A stretch of DNA of 64,000 bases from Excoecaria cochinchinensis (lineage: Eukaryota > Streptophyta > Magnoliopsida > Malpighiales > Euphorbiaceae): assembly GCA_947683425.1 (NCBI GenBank), contig CANTUQ010000060.1, forward strand, positions 930,001 to 994,000, in the 5' to 3' direction. This document shows positions 34,301-46,506 of this stretch, piece by piece. The position numbers and the translations under genes were made by a program. Within the stretch, counting starts at the first letter, position 1. Each line of letters opens with the position of its first letter. The notes under the pieces are model-generated. The model did not search any database and was not told where the DNA came from. It saw nothing but the letters and a program-made list of their open reading frames with translations.

Positions 34301-36923
34301 TGAACTTCCACCAATCAGGCGCATGCCTACGAAGCCTCTGCCTGATCGGAGGGTGAGTTGGGTCCACATTTAATTTGTGGGTGATCACTTTTGGATCTAC
34401 GCTAGGAATATCCTCTGGCTTCCAGGCGAAGGACGCTTGGTTGATCATCAGGACGTGCATGATGCCATCCTCTGTTTCTGCGTTCATGCTGGTCCCAACT
34501 TGGACGCTTTTGCCCTTTGATAACGCCCTTGTCTTCACCTCTTCAGCAGGGTCCATTCTTGGCCTTTCTGCCTGTTCAGACCGTTTCAGGCCTGGCTCTA
34601 CTACCATGGCTTTCCTCTACTGCTTTATCATGGTGACGTACGCTTCGCGTAATGCCTTTGATCTCCCCTCAGAATGGCGATGCCCCCTCTAGTGGGGATT
34701 TTCATCACCATGTACCGTATGCTTGTAATAGCTCCGGTCTGAAAAAGCAGCGGCCTTTCGAAAATGGCATTGTAGGCAAAAATCATATCAATCACCATAA
34801 ATGTTACCTTACAAACATGGGCGATTGTCTCTTGGCCAAGCTCGATAAAGAGTTCGACAGATCCCACTACCGGGACAGTGGCGTTGCCAAGTCCGATTAA
34901 TGGGGTGGCGATCGGCTTCAACTTTTTGACTGGGAGTCTTATGGCTCGGTAGGTTTGAAGGGTGAGCACATTGATGGAACTACCATTGTCCACCAAGATT
35001 CTTTTAACATTGAAATTGTTAATCCGAGCTCTTACAACGAGAGCGTCCTCATGTGGGAACATTACATCCCTTGTGTCTTCGCTGGATATGGTGACAGGGG
35101 CCATCTGCTCGGTCTGGTGAGAGAGGTAGACACCCTTTCCCTTCCTTTTCCTGGAAAGGTCCTCTCCATAGGATGATCCTCCAGTGATCATGTTTATTAT
35201 CCCGGCATACGGTCTGCGCGGGTCAGCATTTCTCGGGTTTCTGTGCTCGTCATCGTCGTCTGAGCCAGAATCATCCTTCCGAGGCTTCGGCTGTCTATAG
35301 GGACTCTCCCCTCTAGTCGAGCCTATAAATTTTCTGAGGGACCCCCATTCGTATTAGCCTTTCGATCTCCTTCTTTAGCAAGGTACACTCGTCGGTCATA
35401 TGATCAACGTCTCTGTGAAACTCGTAATATTTGTTGGGATCCCTTATAACTCTGCTCCTCTCGGACAGCTTTCTGGGCCAGTTGACCTTGCTATGCTTTT
35501 CTTTGATCCACATTAGCACTGTGGCCGGAATGGCATTAAGCGGAGTGAAGGTTCTGACCCACCGATCGTCTGGGCGTTTGCCTATATCCCGATCGAACTC
35601 CTTTCGCTTGCCCAAGTTTCTAGAAGTTGCAGCTCGGTCTGGGCTTCTTGCTGTCCGTTCTGATGTGGAAGCTCTATTGAATGACCGTCCGTCTGGATAC
35701 TGTAGCTAATCCATGACATTGGTCCTTCTTCCCCTATTGGCCCTCAGGGCGTCATCCAGTTAGATGTGTTGCCTGGCCCTTTCCATCAGATCAGAAAAAT
35801 TGACCGGGGGTCTTGTAGTTATTGATTCAAACAGTGGGCGATCCGTGATGCCCCCAGCCAAGGCGTTACTTGCCATTTCTACACTTACGTTCCTCACTTC
35901 AGACATGGTAGCTTGGAACCTATCGATGTAGTCTCTAAGACTTTCATCGGATCTCTGATAGAGATTACATAGGTCGCTCATTGACTTTGGTGCGCGCGTC
36001 TACACGATAAATCTTGTAATGAATAGCTCCTTGAGTTGTCGGAAAGAGGTAATTGATTCTTGCTGCAGCTCATGGAACCAATTTAGAGCGTCTCCTCCCA
36101 AGGTGGTGGGGAAGATTCTGCAGGCTATCCTTTTATCGTAGGTATAGACCTGCACTTTAGTCAGAGATTCTGCTAAATGAGCGGTGGGATCAGTTTTACC
36201 TGTATATTTATCCATCACCATGTCTCTCCACCTGTGAGGTAGCTCGGATTCTATGATTTCTATGCAGAATGGGGAGGCAGTGTTCTTGCACGTGTTTCCC
36301 TCAAACGCGCCTTTCTTGGGAGCGGGGAAGCCGAACTGCCTGAGTTTCTGTTTAAACCATTTGTCTTCCTTACTCAAGGCCGTGGAGATAGACTCGCTTT
36401 TCATCCTTCTTGAGTGACTGCGATTCGGTATGCACATAAAAGACAAATCGTCCCCTATGGACGAGGTGGAGGACCTGCTGGGATAATAGGGGGAGTCCCT
36501 ACTTGTGGATATCGTTCCCTTCCCTTTATCATATCTCCCTGTGGTCCTGACAACGCCCCTTCGACTATCGTGAGCTTGTGGCTCATTAATGGAGATCCCC
36601 TTGTTTCTCCTCCGTCTGAAGTCTTCATCCACGAGATAGTCCTCATGGGCTCTTTCAGAGGTTCTTGGCATCTTGCCTTTTTTGATTGTCTGGACAATGC
36701 TCTTAGTGAAGTCACTAAGAAGGGCATGCATGTCCTTAATGGTAATAGGGGTATTTTCTGGTTGCCGGAGAATGGCGTCGTCGAATTCAGGAAGAAGGTT
36801 GGCTCTGATTGGGGACCTTGGAGGTCTGTCACTTCTTTGTGAGGTCCCTGATCTTGCACTGCTGTTGCCATCGCGATCATGTTCTCTAGGGGATGCGCTC
36901 TCGTTAGATCGTGAGTTCGACAT
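31343..36923 (-). pseudogene. Broken Tat gag-pol (gag, PR, RT, two RNase H, integrase)
   Basis: Gag starts at ATG 36923 (MSNSRSNESASPREHD) and holds the retrotransposon Gag domain near 36250-35790 (GGDALNWFHELQ). Protease is at about 35130-34690 (ILVDNGSSINVL). Reverse transcriptase is at about 34530-33800, followed by a Ty3-type RNase H to about 33230. A second RNase H begins near 33059 (MIVDGAANNSRGGAD, then KYEALLQGLRLLH). The integrase zinc finger is HKGICGAH...CPQC at about 32350-32260, its core GLDILGPF and ITDNGKQF with Glu in SNGMTEISNRT, and the chain ends at TAA 31343. The reading frame changes at least six times (near 35320, 34675, 33880, 33220, 33060 and 32265). Stops lie at 36000, 35760, about 35705 and elsewhere. 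The reverse transcriptase YVDD site is broken. Confidence 0.85.
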
Positions 36924-36925
36924 GG

Positions 36926-36943
36926 CTCTCAACGAAAGCACCA
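36926..36943 (-). other. Primer-binding-site region of the Tat element
   Basis: On the minus strand TGGTGCTTTCGTTGAGAG follows the 5' LTR after two T bases. It starts with TGG, as expected for pairing to a tRNA CCA end. The same sequence follows the LTR at 10192. The tRNA was not identified. Confidence 0.6.
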
Positions 36944-36945
36944 AA

Positions 36946-37409
36946 TGATAAAGTCTAGATTGTCTTTATCTTGAAAAGAGGGAGAGCCGATCGGATGAGC
37001 GAATCCTGCAAGAGAAAGTGCCCGGTCGGACCAGGCGTAAGCACTCCGAAGCTTAAGTTAGTAGCTTTAGAGAGATAATGCTTTAAAGATAGAATTTCAG
37101 AGATTCTATACCTGGTGCCACTGTTTGTTGGGTTATTTATAAGAGACAGTTGAGGTGCACTTGAGTGCCTGGGATATGATAACTGGTAGCCAGAGTAGGT
37201 GAACGACGAAGTGACAGGGAGCAGGTGAGGGACATGGGCGCTGCCTTATGTCAGAGGGTTGATGGGACCTGTGGTCACATCAGCCGATCGGGCGTGTGCG
37301 CTACCTTCAAGCTCACGCCTGCTGCTTTTTGCTACTAGACCTTAGATTTTGCCAGTGGATTGAGCCGACTAAATGGGGCTCTTTGTAAATTATATTTATG
37401 TGGTTATCA
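36946..37409 (-). repeat. 5' LTR of the complete Tat element
   Basis: The LTR is 464 bases, close to the 469 of other family A copies. It starts TGATAACC and ends CTTTATCA on the minus strand, and contains the family's CCGATCGG palindromes near both ends and its GCCTGGTCCGACCGGGCAC block. Confidence 0.9.
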
Positions 37410-37414
37410 TTAAG

Positions 37415-37869
37415 CAAAGAATTTGGCAAGCTTCAATAATTATATAAGCAAATACTAACATTTTGTTTTGCATGAAAATTCTTATGATCTTCTCGACATA
37501 TGACAGTAAATTTAATAAATTTGTAATTTTTTTTTTTAGTTTTCAATTGTAATTCAAATTTGTCAAACTCATTGTTTTGCATGAAAATTCTTCCACATGG
37601 AACAATAAATTTGATAAATTCATCAATTTTTTTAAAAAAATTTTCAATGGTAACTCAAATTAAAATATAATATAGAATTTAGATAATTAACAATGAACAC
37701 ATTTTAAGATATTTATTTAAGTATTTTAATTTGTCAAGCTCATAAGAAAAAAATATAATTAATTATTTAAAAGAAAGAAATCAATATTGATAATACACTA
37801 TACATTATCCATTATCAGGACTTTATCCAAAGCCCAAGACCCAATTAGAATTCGACAAAACCTAATATT
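37415..37869. other. Intergenic, AT-rich
   Basis: TTGTTTTGCATGAAAATTCT recurs near 37451 and 37572 with similar following sequence, a weak local duplication of about 120 bases. No gene is seen. Confidence 0.4.
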
Positions 37870-38612
37870 TTTTGTTATTAGTTTCGGTTTTTAAATACAG
37901 AGTAACCGTTAATCCATGATTAACCGGTTCATATTTATATTATATTTTTATTTTTATATCTTAATTTTTTTATATTTCTCTTCATTTATTTATTTATTTT
38001 AAAACTTATATAAAGTAATATTTTAAAGTAAATTTAAATTATATATCATTCTCCTTAACTATATAGAGTAATCAGCTAACCTTTATATATGCTAATTTTT
38101 ATTATATATATATATATATATATATATTTGTGACTATATCTTATTTAATAGCTTTTAATGACATTTTCCTTATGTGTTATAGTCTATATATATTTTAACA
38201 TTTAATTTTGTCAAAAGCTTTTTCTTTAATATAGGATTAAGAATGCTAATTTCAACAAATATTGAATCTGTTTTACAATATTAGCTATTAATTTGTTGAA
38301 ATAATTACCTATAAAAGTGAAAAATGGTGAAAATGGGATATGATTTTTGGCTAGTATTATATTTGTTTTATAATTTTTATTTTAAACATTTGAAATGAAA
38401 TTGAATTTGGTCTAATTATTTTTTATGCTTGAATATTAAAAATTTTAGCAGTTAACCCAAAATTAGGAATTAATCAAATGCAAAAACTGAAACTGATTAA
38501 CTGAACTTAATGAATTGGTTAATGGTTAATAATTTTAAAAGATTGATATTAATGAATTGGTTAAAAAAACTACCAATGAACCGATCAGTTGATTCATACT
38601 CACTCACCCCTA
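37870..38612 (-). mobile_element. Diverged hAT-type element copy
   Basis: The right end reads CATACTCACTCACCCCTAA, the family terminus. It is preceded by family motifs such as GAACCGATCAGTTGATT and AATTGGTTAATGGTTAAT. Near 37890-37935 TTTCGGTTTTT and GATTAACCGGTTCATA mark the other subterminal region, but no clear left terminus or target duplication remains. Confidence 0.5.
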
Positions 38613-38615
38613 ACT

Positions 38616-40461
38616 TGAATTGATTTAGAATTATTGGATTTATAATTTTATTTGTTTTTATTTATTTCAGTAAAAATGCATCAATTTAAAGACAGAATGC
38701 AAAGGACTTAATACAAATTAAAAAGTAAAAGTTTCTATTCGTTTATACGAGATTAGTTATCTAATTTTTTTTATGATAATTTCATTTAATATTAAATTGA
38801 TAATTCATTTTCCTTTTTATTTATTTGATAATATTTCGATCCTAATAAAATACTTCTATAGATTACGTACCAAAGACATTATTTTCAACTTCAGTTAGAT
38901 TATATTATAGTTTTTACAATATTATCTTTTGTATTATTATGTTATACAATATTTTTATTATGAATTTACTGCATTGGATCCTCTGCACTCTACGTACAGA
39001 TAGGTAGAAATAGAAAGAAGCTTGTAAATTGTGTTAGTAAATCCAAATTATACAAATTCATATAGTTTTTTTTTTTTTTTTTATAGAAAAAGTATAATAC
39101 CTAATTATAATAATGTCATTAGAAATAATGAACTTGAAATCTCCCATATTTTTTGTCAAAATATATTGCTAATATTTTTTAAATTAGATAATTGCTTGTC
39201 AAAATATCGACTAGTTATACATGGACATTACTATATCTTGGATTTTTTTTTATTTAGTTAACTTTAACGGTCTAAAAATTCAGGTAGTTAAAAATTAATG
39301 TGCTTATTATAATTTTTTTCATAAATTATGTTCGGCTTATAAATTATTAGTTTTAAAGTAATTTGTGAATGAAAAATTTGAATTTACACTTCAAATAAGC
39401 ATGTTCATAATAATATTTTAAAATCACCAAAATTTAATTTAATAATTCAATTAAAGGTGCAAAAAGTTTTGAATTCAATTTTTTTTTTTTAACATTTTAG
39501 TTGAAGGATATGCTCATTTCATTAAAAAAAAATTATGCTAATATTTCAAAATTATCTTTCTATGATTGTTTTTTTTTTTTTGAAAATTAATATTGAGTTA
39601 ATTCTATCATTTCCATTAATTAATACACACGCCGTTAGGTCGGCCTTGCAAGTAAAAACATTATCAGAACTTCATAAAAAAAAAAATCAGAAGTTTGACT
39701 CGATTTATGGGTGGAACTTTAATGAATCTACAAGCCATTGACCTAAAAATTTCAGAAAATATTTCCATTTATTGCTTTATTCGTTTATAAGAATAATCTT
39801 TTTAATCTTCCCTTTATAGACATCTTTCTAGGCAATATATTCAAAATTATATTTTAAACATTTATGTGAAATTGTAAATACATAATTTTTGATATATTAA
39901 AAGAAATTAGACAATGGATCCAAAAATTAATAGTATGGATAAACTGACGAAAATGATGAAATGGATTCTACTAGTTATTATATTAGATTGAATATTATTT
40001 TCTCAACCTCTTTATTTTTTTCTAAAAAAAAACTAAAAAGTTTCTTACAAAACACTAACAACAATTACAGACTCAATCCGTGTGGACGATAACTATAATG
40101 AAATTTTATTTTTTGCTGTCTGTCTGTCTGTTTGCCTATCTTTAGCTGCCAACAAACAACAAACACTGCTGAAACTCAAACCTAAATCAGATCTAAACCC
40201 AAATTAAATTAAAAGAAAAGTTCAGATTTTTCCATAACTTCCTTTTTCTTCTTCATAATTCATAATTCATATGCTTAGTCGTCCAAGGTACTGCCTTTTG
40301 AACCTCCTCCTCCATTCTTATTAATCCCTGTCTTTGACATTTGACCATTGACCTTTCCCATTTAATGATTTCACCCACCTTTTCATATAAAAATTTAATC
40401 TGACTTTTTCTTATCTTCAATTGCCACTCCAAAATTCAGAAAAGCCCACGCCTTTCAATTA
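38616..40461. other. Intergenic region upstream of the KCS gene
   Basis: No gene is supported. The last 400 bases are less AT-rich and include a CTGTCTGTCTGTCTG run near 40117, consistent with promoter-proximal DNA. Confidence 0.45.
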
Positions 40462-40469
40462 TATAAATA
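40462..40469 (+). promoter_or_regulatory. TATA box of the KCS gene
   Basis: TATAAATA, about 390 bases before the start codon, followed by a leader with a GA run (40521-40536). Confidence 0.6.
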
Positions 40470-40621
40470 GAAAAAGATTCTTCTTTTCAGTCAAATAATC
40501 ATATCAATTTAGGGATTTTTAGAGAGAGAGAGAGAGGAAAGAAGCTGGCAAAATCAGAAAACCCTCTTCTTATTCTTCTTCTTCATTAACCAATCCCGTT
40601 CCGTCTTTCTCTTTCATTTCG

Positions 40622-40669
40622 ATGAATGAGTACAATCTGACATCAACCCATTTACGTGTTGGCCTTTGA
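40622..40669 (+). CDS. Upstream ORF of 15 codons in the KCS leader
   Basis: ATG at 40622 opens MNEYNLTSTHLRVGL and ends at TGA 40667-40669, well before the main start at 40851. It lies in the predicted 5' leader and could reduce translation of the main frame if the leader is unspliced. Conservation is untested. Confidence 0.3.
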   Translation: MNEYNLTSTHLRVGL

Positions 40670-40850
40670 TTATCGATTAGAGATCAGTGGTCGTTGTTGC
40701 AGTTGTATCAAACTTTTCTATAACTCACCCACCATTTTTATTTTTTTTGCTGATTCCTTTTCACGGATCCATATTTTCCATCTATACTTCTATTTATACA
40801 CTATATTAGCTTTTCCACTGAAACCCACTTCGCCACTCTTTTCCCCAAAT

Positions 40851-42395
40851 ATGAGTTCTGAATCTACACCATCATCCGCCGGCCCCGGCGCCGGTGTTGG
40901 TGGAGTCCAGATCAAGCAGTCTCGGCGATTACCTGATTTTCTACAAAGTGTGAATCTTAAATATGTCAAACTGGGTTATCATTATTTGATGAGTTATTTA
41001 TTGACTCTTTGTTTGATCCCTTTAATGGCGATTATTTTTGTTGAAGCTTCACAATTGAACCCAGAAGATGTTCGTGAGCTCTGGCTTCAACTTCAATACA
41101 ATCTCGTTAGCGTCATTGTGTGTTCTGTTTTTGTTGTTTTCGGATGCACCGTTTATATCATGACCCGACCCAGATCCATTTATCTAGTTGATTATGCTTG
41201 TTACAAGCCTCCCTCTCATCTCCAGGTCAAGTACCAGCAATTCATGGAGCATTCAAAGCTAACTGGCGATTTTGATGAGTCCTCGTTGGAATTTCAGCGC
41301 AAGATTTTGGAAAGATCAGGGCTTGGTGAAGAAACTTATGTTCCTGAAGCTATGCATTATATTCCTCCTAGGCCGTCAATGGCAGCTGCAAGAGAAGAGG
41401 CAGAGCAGGTGATGTTTGGTGCATTGGATAATCTATTTGCTAATACCAATGTCAAGCCTAAGGATATTGGTATTCTTGTTGTGAATTGCAGCTTGTTTAA
41501 TCCTACGCCATCACTTTCTGCTATGATTGTTAATAAGTATAAACTGAGGGGTAATATCATGAGCTTCAATCTTGGGGGTATGGGGTGTAGTGCTGGTGTT
41601 ATATCGATTGATCTTGCTAAAGATTTGTTGCAAACTCATAGGAATACTTATGCTGTTGTTGTTAGTACTGAGAACATTACACAGAATTGGTATTTCGGGA
41701 ATAGGAAATCAATGTTAATACCAAATTGTTTGTTTAGAGTTGGGGGTGCAGCTGTTTTGCTGTCAAATAAATCATCAGATAGCAGGCGGGCCAAGTATAA
41801 GCTAGTTCATGTGGTTAGGACTCATCGCGGTGCTGATGATAAGGCTTTTAGGTGTGTCTATCAGGAGCAGGATGATGCTGGTAAAACTGGTGTTTCATTG
41901 TCAAAAGATCTAATGGCAATTGCTGGTGGAGCACTTAAGACTAACATCACCACCTTAGGTCCCTTGGTTCTTCCAATAAGTGAGCAACTTCTGTTCTTTG
42001 CAACTTTGGTTGCTAAGAAGTTGTTTAATGCCCAAGTGAAGCCGTATATCCCGGATTTTAAGCTTGCATTTGAACATTTCTGTATTCATGCTGGGGGAAG
42101 AGCAGTGATTGATGAGCTAGAGAAGAATTTGCAGCTTCTGCCTGTACATGTTGAGGCTTCTAGGATGACTCTGCATCGATTTGGTAACACTTCATCTAGC
42201 TCTATTTGGTATGAGCTTGCTTACACTGAAGCAAAGGGCAGGATGAGGAAGGGAAATCGCGTGTGGCAGATAGCTTTTGGAAGTGGTTTTAAGTGTAACA
42301 GTGCGGTGTGGCAGGCCATGAGGAACGTTAAGCCCTCTGCTACTAATCCATGGGATGATTGCATTGACAGGTATCCTGTGCAGTTAGTTCTGTAA
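40851..42395 (+). CDS. KCS4: 3-ketoacyl-CoA synthase (KCS4/KCS9 type)
   Basis: The 514-residue enzyme condenses malonyl-CoA with long-chain acyl-CoA in the endoplasmic reticulum, the first and rate-limiting step of very-long-chain fatty acid elongation for waxes, sphingolipids and storage lipids. Two membrane segments lie at about 43-66 and 85-104, after a short N-terminus ending LPDFLQSVNLKYVKLGYHYL. The FAE1/CUT1 condensing domain and a thiolase-like C-terminal domain follow. The catalytic triad is complete: Cys246 in GMGCSAG, His413 in CIHAGGR and Asn446 in RFGNTSSSS. Length and lack of introns fit the family. The start is the first in-frame ATG; the open frame continues upstream without one. 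The N-terminal VQIKQSRRLPDF region and FMEHSKLTGDFDESS fit the KCS4/KCS9 clade. The specific paralogue is inference. Confidence 0.96.
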   Translation: MSSESTPSSAGPGAGVGGVQIKQSRRLPDFLQSVNLKYVKLGYHYLMSYLLTLCLIPLMAIIFVEASQLNPEDVRELWLQLQYNLVSVIVCSVFVVFGCTVYIMTRPRSIYLVDYACYKPPSHLQVKYQQFMEHSKLTGDFDESSLEFQRKILERSGLGEETYVPEAMHYIPPRPSMAAAREEAEQVMFGALDNLFANTNVKPKDIGILVVNCSLFNPTPSLSAMIVNKYKLRGNIMSFNLGGMGCSAGVISIDLAKDLLQTHRNTYAVVVSTENITQNWYFGNRKSMLIPNCLFRVGGAAVLLSNKSSDSRRAKYKLVHVVRTHRGADDKAFRCVYQEQDDAGKTGVSLSKDLMAIAGGALKTNITTLGPLVLPISEQLLFFATLVAKKLFNAQVKPYIPDFKLAFEHFCIHAGGRAVIDELEKNLQLLPVHVEASRMTLHRFGNTSSSSIWYELAYTEAKGRMRKGNRVWQIAFGSGFKCNSAVWQAMRNVKPSATNPWDDCIDRYPVQLVL

Positions 42396-44422
42396 TTTGC
42401 AAACAAAGTTATTTAGGAAGTTAATGTCAAGAAGGGTACTTCAATTGCTAGATTGAAAGACAACAGCTGTGCTATTTTTTTCTGGGCAGTTTGTATTTCT
42501 TTGCGGATTTACTCGGGTCATGTGTTATTTCATCGTGCAAGTCATCATGTCTCATGTCATTCCAAGCATAAAGAATTTGAGTAACGACAATGTGAATCTC
42601 TGTTCTTTCACTTGAATGATTTGAATATTTCGTGCCAAATGCAGTCTGAATATGGTGTCTTCTTTCACTTACAAGGATATATAAATTGTACACTTAGATA
42701 TACATATTTATTAAGTTTTCAATATTATGTGAGAATATGAACCTGTATCTTAGAAGCCTGTTGCTAAAACCGAGCACTAATCGTATCAGGATTTTTTCTA
42801 AGTTTAACTTGAGCAGTCAATCTTAAATTGATTCCTGATGTTCCTCAGTCCTTGTAAATTATTAGTATTTTGTTGTGTTCTAGTGATTCAAATGGGTAGT
42901 GAAAGTCTGATTTAGTGTGATGGTTCAACTGTGGTAGGTCATAGCTTGAGTTTTTGGATTTGAATCAATGCCCTTGATGAAGGATGATCCGAGTTTATTC
43001 TATTTGTTGGCTGCTGTTCTAGAAAATTCTCAGTTCAAGTCTCTTCGAAGGGTTTATTTTTTCTTTTGTAGGTTGCTAATCTGTTTCCGTTGTTAGGTCA
43101 CTAACCTTAATCTTGATGCCATCAAGTTGAACCTTAGGACTATCATGTAAATACTGGTTATTGATTTGCTGCTTACGATAGTGATTGGGACCTTTCCATG
43201 AGGATGATGGATGGAAATAGGGTTGGATCTAGGGATGTAGTTTTACGAGTTAGTAGTGGTGACGATGAACTTTCCTCCCGATTTTTAGGGCAAGAATGAT
43301 TCACCTAAACTTCCATAGTATTTCTTGGTTATTCTTGAAATCTGCGGATTGACGCAGATTTTTGGTTTCACAAATTTCATAGCTTGATTGATAGCTTTTC
43401 ATTTTTCTTAAGCTAAAAGAAAAGGTTTTCTTTACAAAATCTTGTGATGTTGCTGATCTCATATAGTTAGGGAAAGTCGGAGGGAGAAAGCAGTATCAGT
43501 TAATTATGATTTCTGAATAAATTAATGCTTTATGATTTCTACTTGATTGCCTTTGGTGTTCATTTTAATTCTGAATATGTATTGGCTGTAGTTGGATCAA
43601 CATATCATCAACTACTGCTTCCAATTACTTAAAACTAATTTCAATTTTATGTGAATCTGTTGATAACAAATATGACTAAACAACACACACAATTCGTTTT
43701 TAAAATAAATTATGCAATAGGGGTGGACTGTGATTAAAACTTCTAAACATTTTGGACTTTCATTACGGGCTTTCTTCGGCCCAAGCCTGTAAGCTTTGTG
43801 TATGATATTTTTAAATGCGGTATTTATTTTTCTAAATTGGAGTGAGTTTAATAAAAAAGATAGTTGATCTTAAAAAGTTTTCGGTGATAATGGAGTCATT
43901 TTATTTTTCAAGCTTCAAAACACTAAGCTACCCACCACTAGCTTTGAATTTGATTCACATGCACACCCACAATTCAATTTTGATCGATTTGATATGCTTT
44001 TTTCTCTTTTTTGGATGGCACATGCGTAATCTGAAAAAAAAAATTTATTCAAATGTTTTAATTTATTTCGTCACATGTCATTAAAATAATGAACAGAATA
44101 AAAGAAAAATGTATGGAACATACAATATATAGCAATTCTATTATCTCAAATTATAGTTGATTTTCCTTCTACGCAATACAATCAATTAGTTAATTACCCA
44201 ATATTTCTTGTTACCATTAAATAAACATTTCAAATAAATATTAACATTTCATCTTCACTGTAAATTGATGCAATATTTTAACTCTCAAAAAAAGGTTAAA
44301 AATTCTTATCATCATACAGTTTTTATTTGCTTACTTGATATCTAATTATTTCGACAAATTTACTATCATAAATTTTAACTATTTTTTTGAGAGGGAAAAA
44401 AGTGTGTTAATTTAAAGTGCAC
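42396..44422. other. 3' region of KCS and intergenic sequence
   Basis: The first few hundred bases are probably 3' untranslated sequence. No further gene is supported; open frames here are short and carry no motifs. Confidence 0.5.
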
Positions 44423-44482
44423 ATGGTAAGCTTATGTGGCTTGAATCAGTTTGTTATATACACTACAAGAAATCAAGAAAAT

Positions 44483-44905
44483 AGAGACGGAATTCCGTCT
44501 CTAATTAAAAATAGAGACGGAAAAATTCCGTCTCTATTTTGGCGGTCTCTAAATTTAGAGACCGAAATTTTCCGTCGCTATTTTTAGAGACGGAAAAATT
44601 ATTTTCGTCTCTAAAAATAGAGACGGAAATGATCTTTCCGTCTCTATTTTAGAGACGGTCAATATCATTCCGTCTCTAAAAATAGAGACGGAAACGGAAT
44701 TTTCGTCTCTAAATAGAGACGAAAATTTCGTTTTCGTCTCTAAATTTAAAGACGGAAACTGAATTTCCGTCTCTAAATAGAGATGGAAATTTCTTTCCGT
44801 CTCTAAAAATAGAGACAGAAATAATTTTTCCATCTCTAATTAGAGACGAAAAATTCGTTTCCGTCTCTATTTTTAGAGACGGAAAGAAATTTCCGTCTCT
44901 AAATT
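44483..44905. repeat. CACTA subterminal array, left end
   Basis: More than a dozen AGAGACGG or CCGTCTCT motifs alternate in opposite orientation with short AT spacers, so that neighbours form palindromes. One is the perfect 20-base palindrome at 44483-44502. In En/Spm elements such arrays bind the element-encoded DNA-binding protein. Confidence 0.85.
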
Positions 44906-45166
44906 AAATACATTTTTTTAATATATTATTAACTATATTTTTTAATTATATTTAACTATATTTTCCGTCTCGAAATCTATTTTTAACACATAATTTTTTT
45001 TAATAATAAAACTATAATTGCCAAAATTTATATAATGAAACAAGTGTTAAATAAAAATTAAGTAAATTAAATAAAAATATAAATAGTAATGTATTAATAT
45101 ATATATATATATATGTAATTTAGTAAGACTACAAGCAAAAGTACTTGAAAAATTTTAAAACAATAA

Positions 45167-45427
45167 CTAAGATGGAGGTGATTGTGGACGATCAGCCGAC
45201 GGTACATGAACATTTCGGCCAATGAAATCCTCTAACATATTAATGCGGTTCATTAAATTATCGACTGTGCTGCGAAACTCAATAACCTCATTTGTAGTCG
45301 CCGCAAGTCTACTCGCCGTTGCCGTAGAAGATGAAACGGCATACGAATAACAAGTATTTGCATAAGAGCCCAAGCCGAAGACCCGTCCACGGCGGTCCCT
45401 ACTAATTTCTCTAGGCAATTGCAACAA
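45167..45427 (-). pseudogene. Fragment of a CACTA TNP1-like (Ptta/En/Spm) protein
   Basis: The frame encodes 86 residues with DRRGRVFGLGSYANTC followed by a Ser/Thr/Ala-rich spacer and a short helical segment (EFRSTVDNLMNRINMLEDF). RVFGLGS-type motifs with a following coiled coil mark the C-terminal end of the En/Spm-like Transposase_24 family. The N-terminal domain and any TNP2 transposase are absent. Confidence 0.55.
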
Positions 45428-45698
45428 ATATCCAGAAAATTAACAATAATTATTATAATAATATTGGAAAAAAAATGCCTATTTAGGCTAAATAAGCAAT
45501 AAACGTTATGAACTTTAAGGATATGTTTCCATCTCTAGTAATTTCATCCCATACATAGTAAATAAATGTAAGCAAATTAAATAATAAAAGTTAGAGATGA
45601 GCTATTATAAGGTTTTAATTGAGACTCCGATAGCTCTGTCACAAAATTAGTATCACAAAATTAGAATTGGTAAATCAATGAATTAATTAATGAGCAAA

Positions 45699-45700
<2 letters not shown>

Positions 45701-45730
<30 letters not shown>
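45701..45730. repeat. AT microsatellite
   Basis: An uninterrupted AT run of 15 units inside the CACTA element. Confidence 0.9.
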
Positions 45731-45733
<3 letters not shown>

Positions 45734-46506
45734 ATTGCATGTAACTTTAATATCACAATCGATCTCATATATATGTAAATGCTAGGAATATATGTTTGGT
45801 ACAAAATTGAATGTGCAAATGTTAATTAGAATTGAAAGATGAAAGATGAAGGCACTGTTATATGTTTCCATCACAATAAATGAATTTTGGGTTCTACCCA
45901 AAAGAATAATGATTCATTTTTATATTTTTAAAACTCTTAACATGCTTTTTTATGCGAATATTTATTTTTCTTTTAGGGAGATGGAAGATAAGGACTCCAT
46001 AAATGTAAATACATCTCACACTTCTATGATTTTATTAAATAAAAATTAAAAAAAAAATAACAGCTTTAGATTTGTATTCTTTGCCTATAGATTTGAGATT
46101 ATGAAGGATAGAATGCTCATAGCGCACTTGATTATGTGCCACCAGGTATATTATTATGGAAACTGATCAAGATCTAACCAGGTAACCATTATAATTGCCC
46201 TGTAGTGGCTTTTATTAGGCTCTCCTCTGCTCTTATTTACTTCAAATAATCATACATGTATTTTATTAGATCTAAAAATTTAAATATACATGTTTAAGTA
46301 TAATTTCTCTAATTAGTGAGGGTTGGAAAAAAATATAAATATAATATAAGACATGCTATTAATTGCTAGCTAGACACTACGGCACTATTTGCCTCACCTA
46401 TTATGTAAACTGAAAAAAACGGTGCATCCCAATTCATCCCAATTCTCTCTTTTTGTTATTAATTAAACTTCACTAAAATAACAGTGCATCCCAATTCATA
46501 ACTTTC

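Larger units (their letters stand above)
27038..37409 (-). mobile_element. Complete Tat-lineage Ty3/gypsy retrotransposon (family A)
   Basis: The element is 10,372 bases long and flanked by TTAAG at 27033-27037 and 37410-37414. Read on the minus strand the order is 5' LTR (37409-36946), primer site, gag, protease, reverse transcriptase, RNase H, a second RNase H, integrase, a repeat-bearing spacer, an oppositely directed spliced gene, polypurine tract (27486-27472) and 3' LTR (27471-27038). Two RNase H regions and an extra ORF after integrase are features of the Tat lineage. Gag-pol is broken by frameshifts and stops, so the copy cannot encode its own proteins. Confidence 0.93.

Noticed and set aside
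36414..36948. Plus-strand frames opposite Tat gag
   Set aside because: They mirror gag coding on the minus strand, with no promoter or motif.
40656..40850. N-terminal extension of the KCS protein
   Set aside because: The frame is open but has no ATG, and the family's N-terminus fits the start at 40851.
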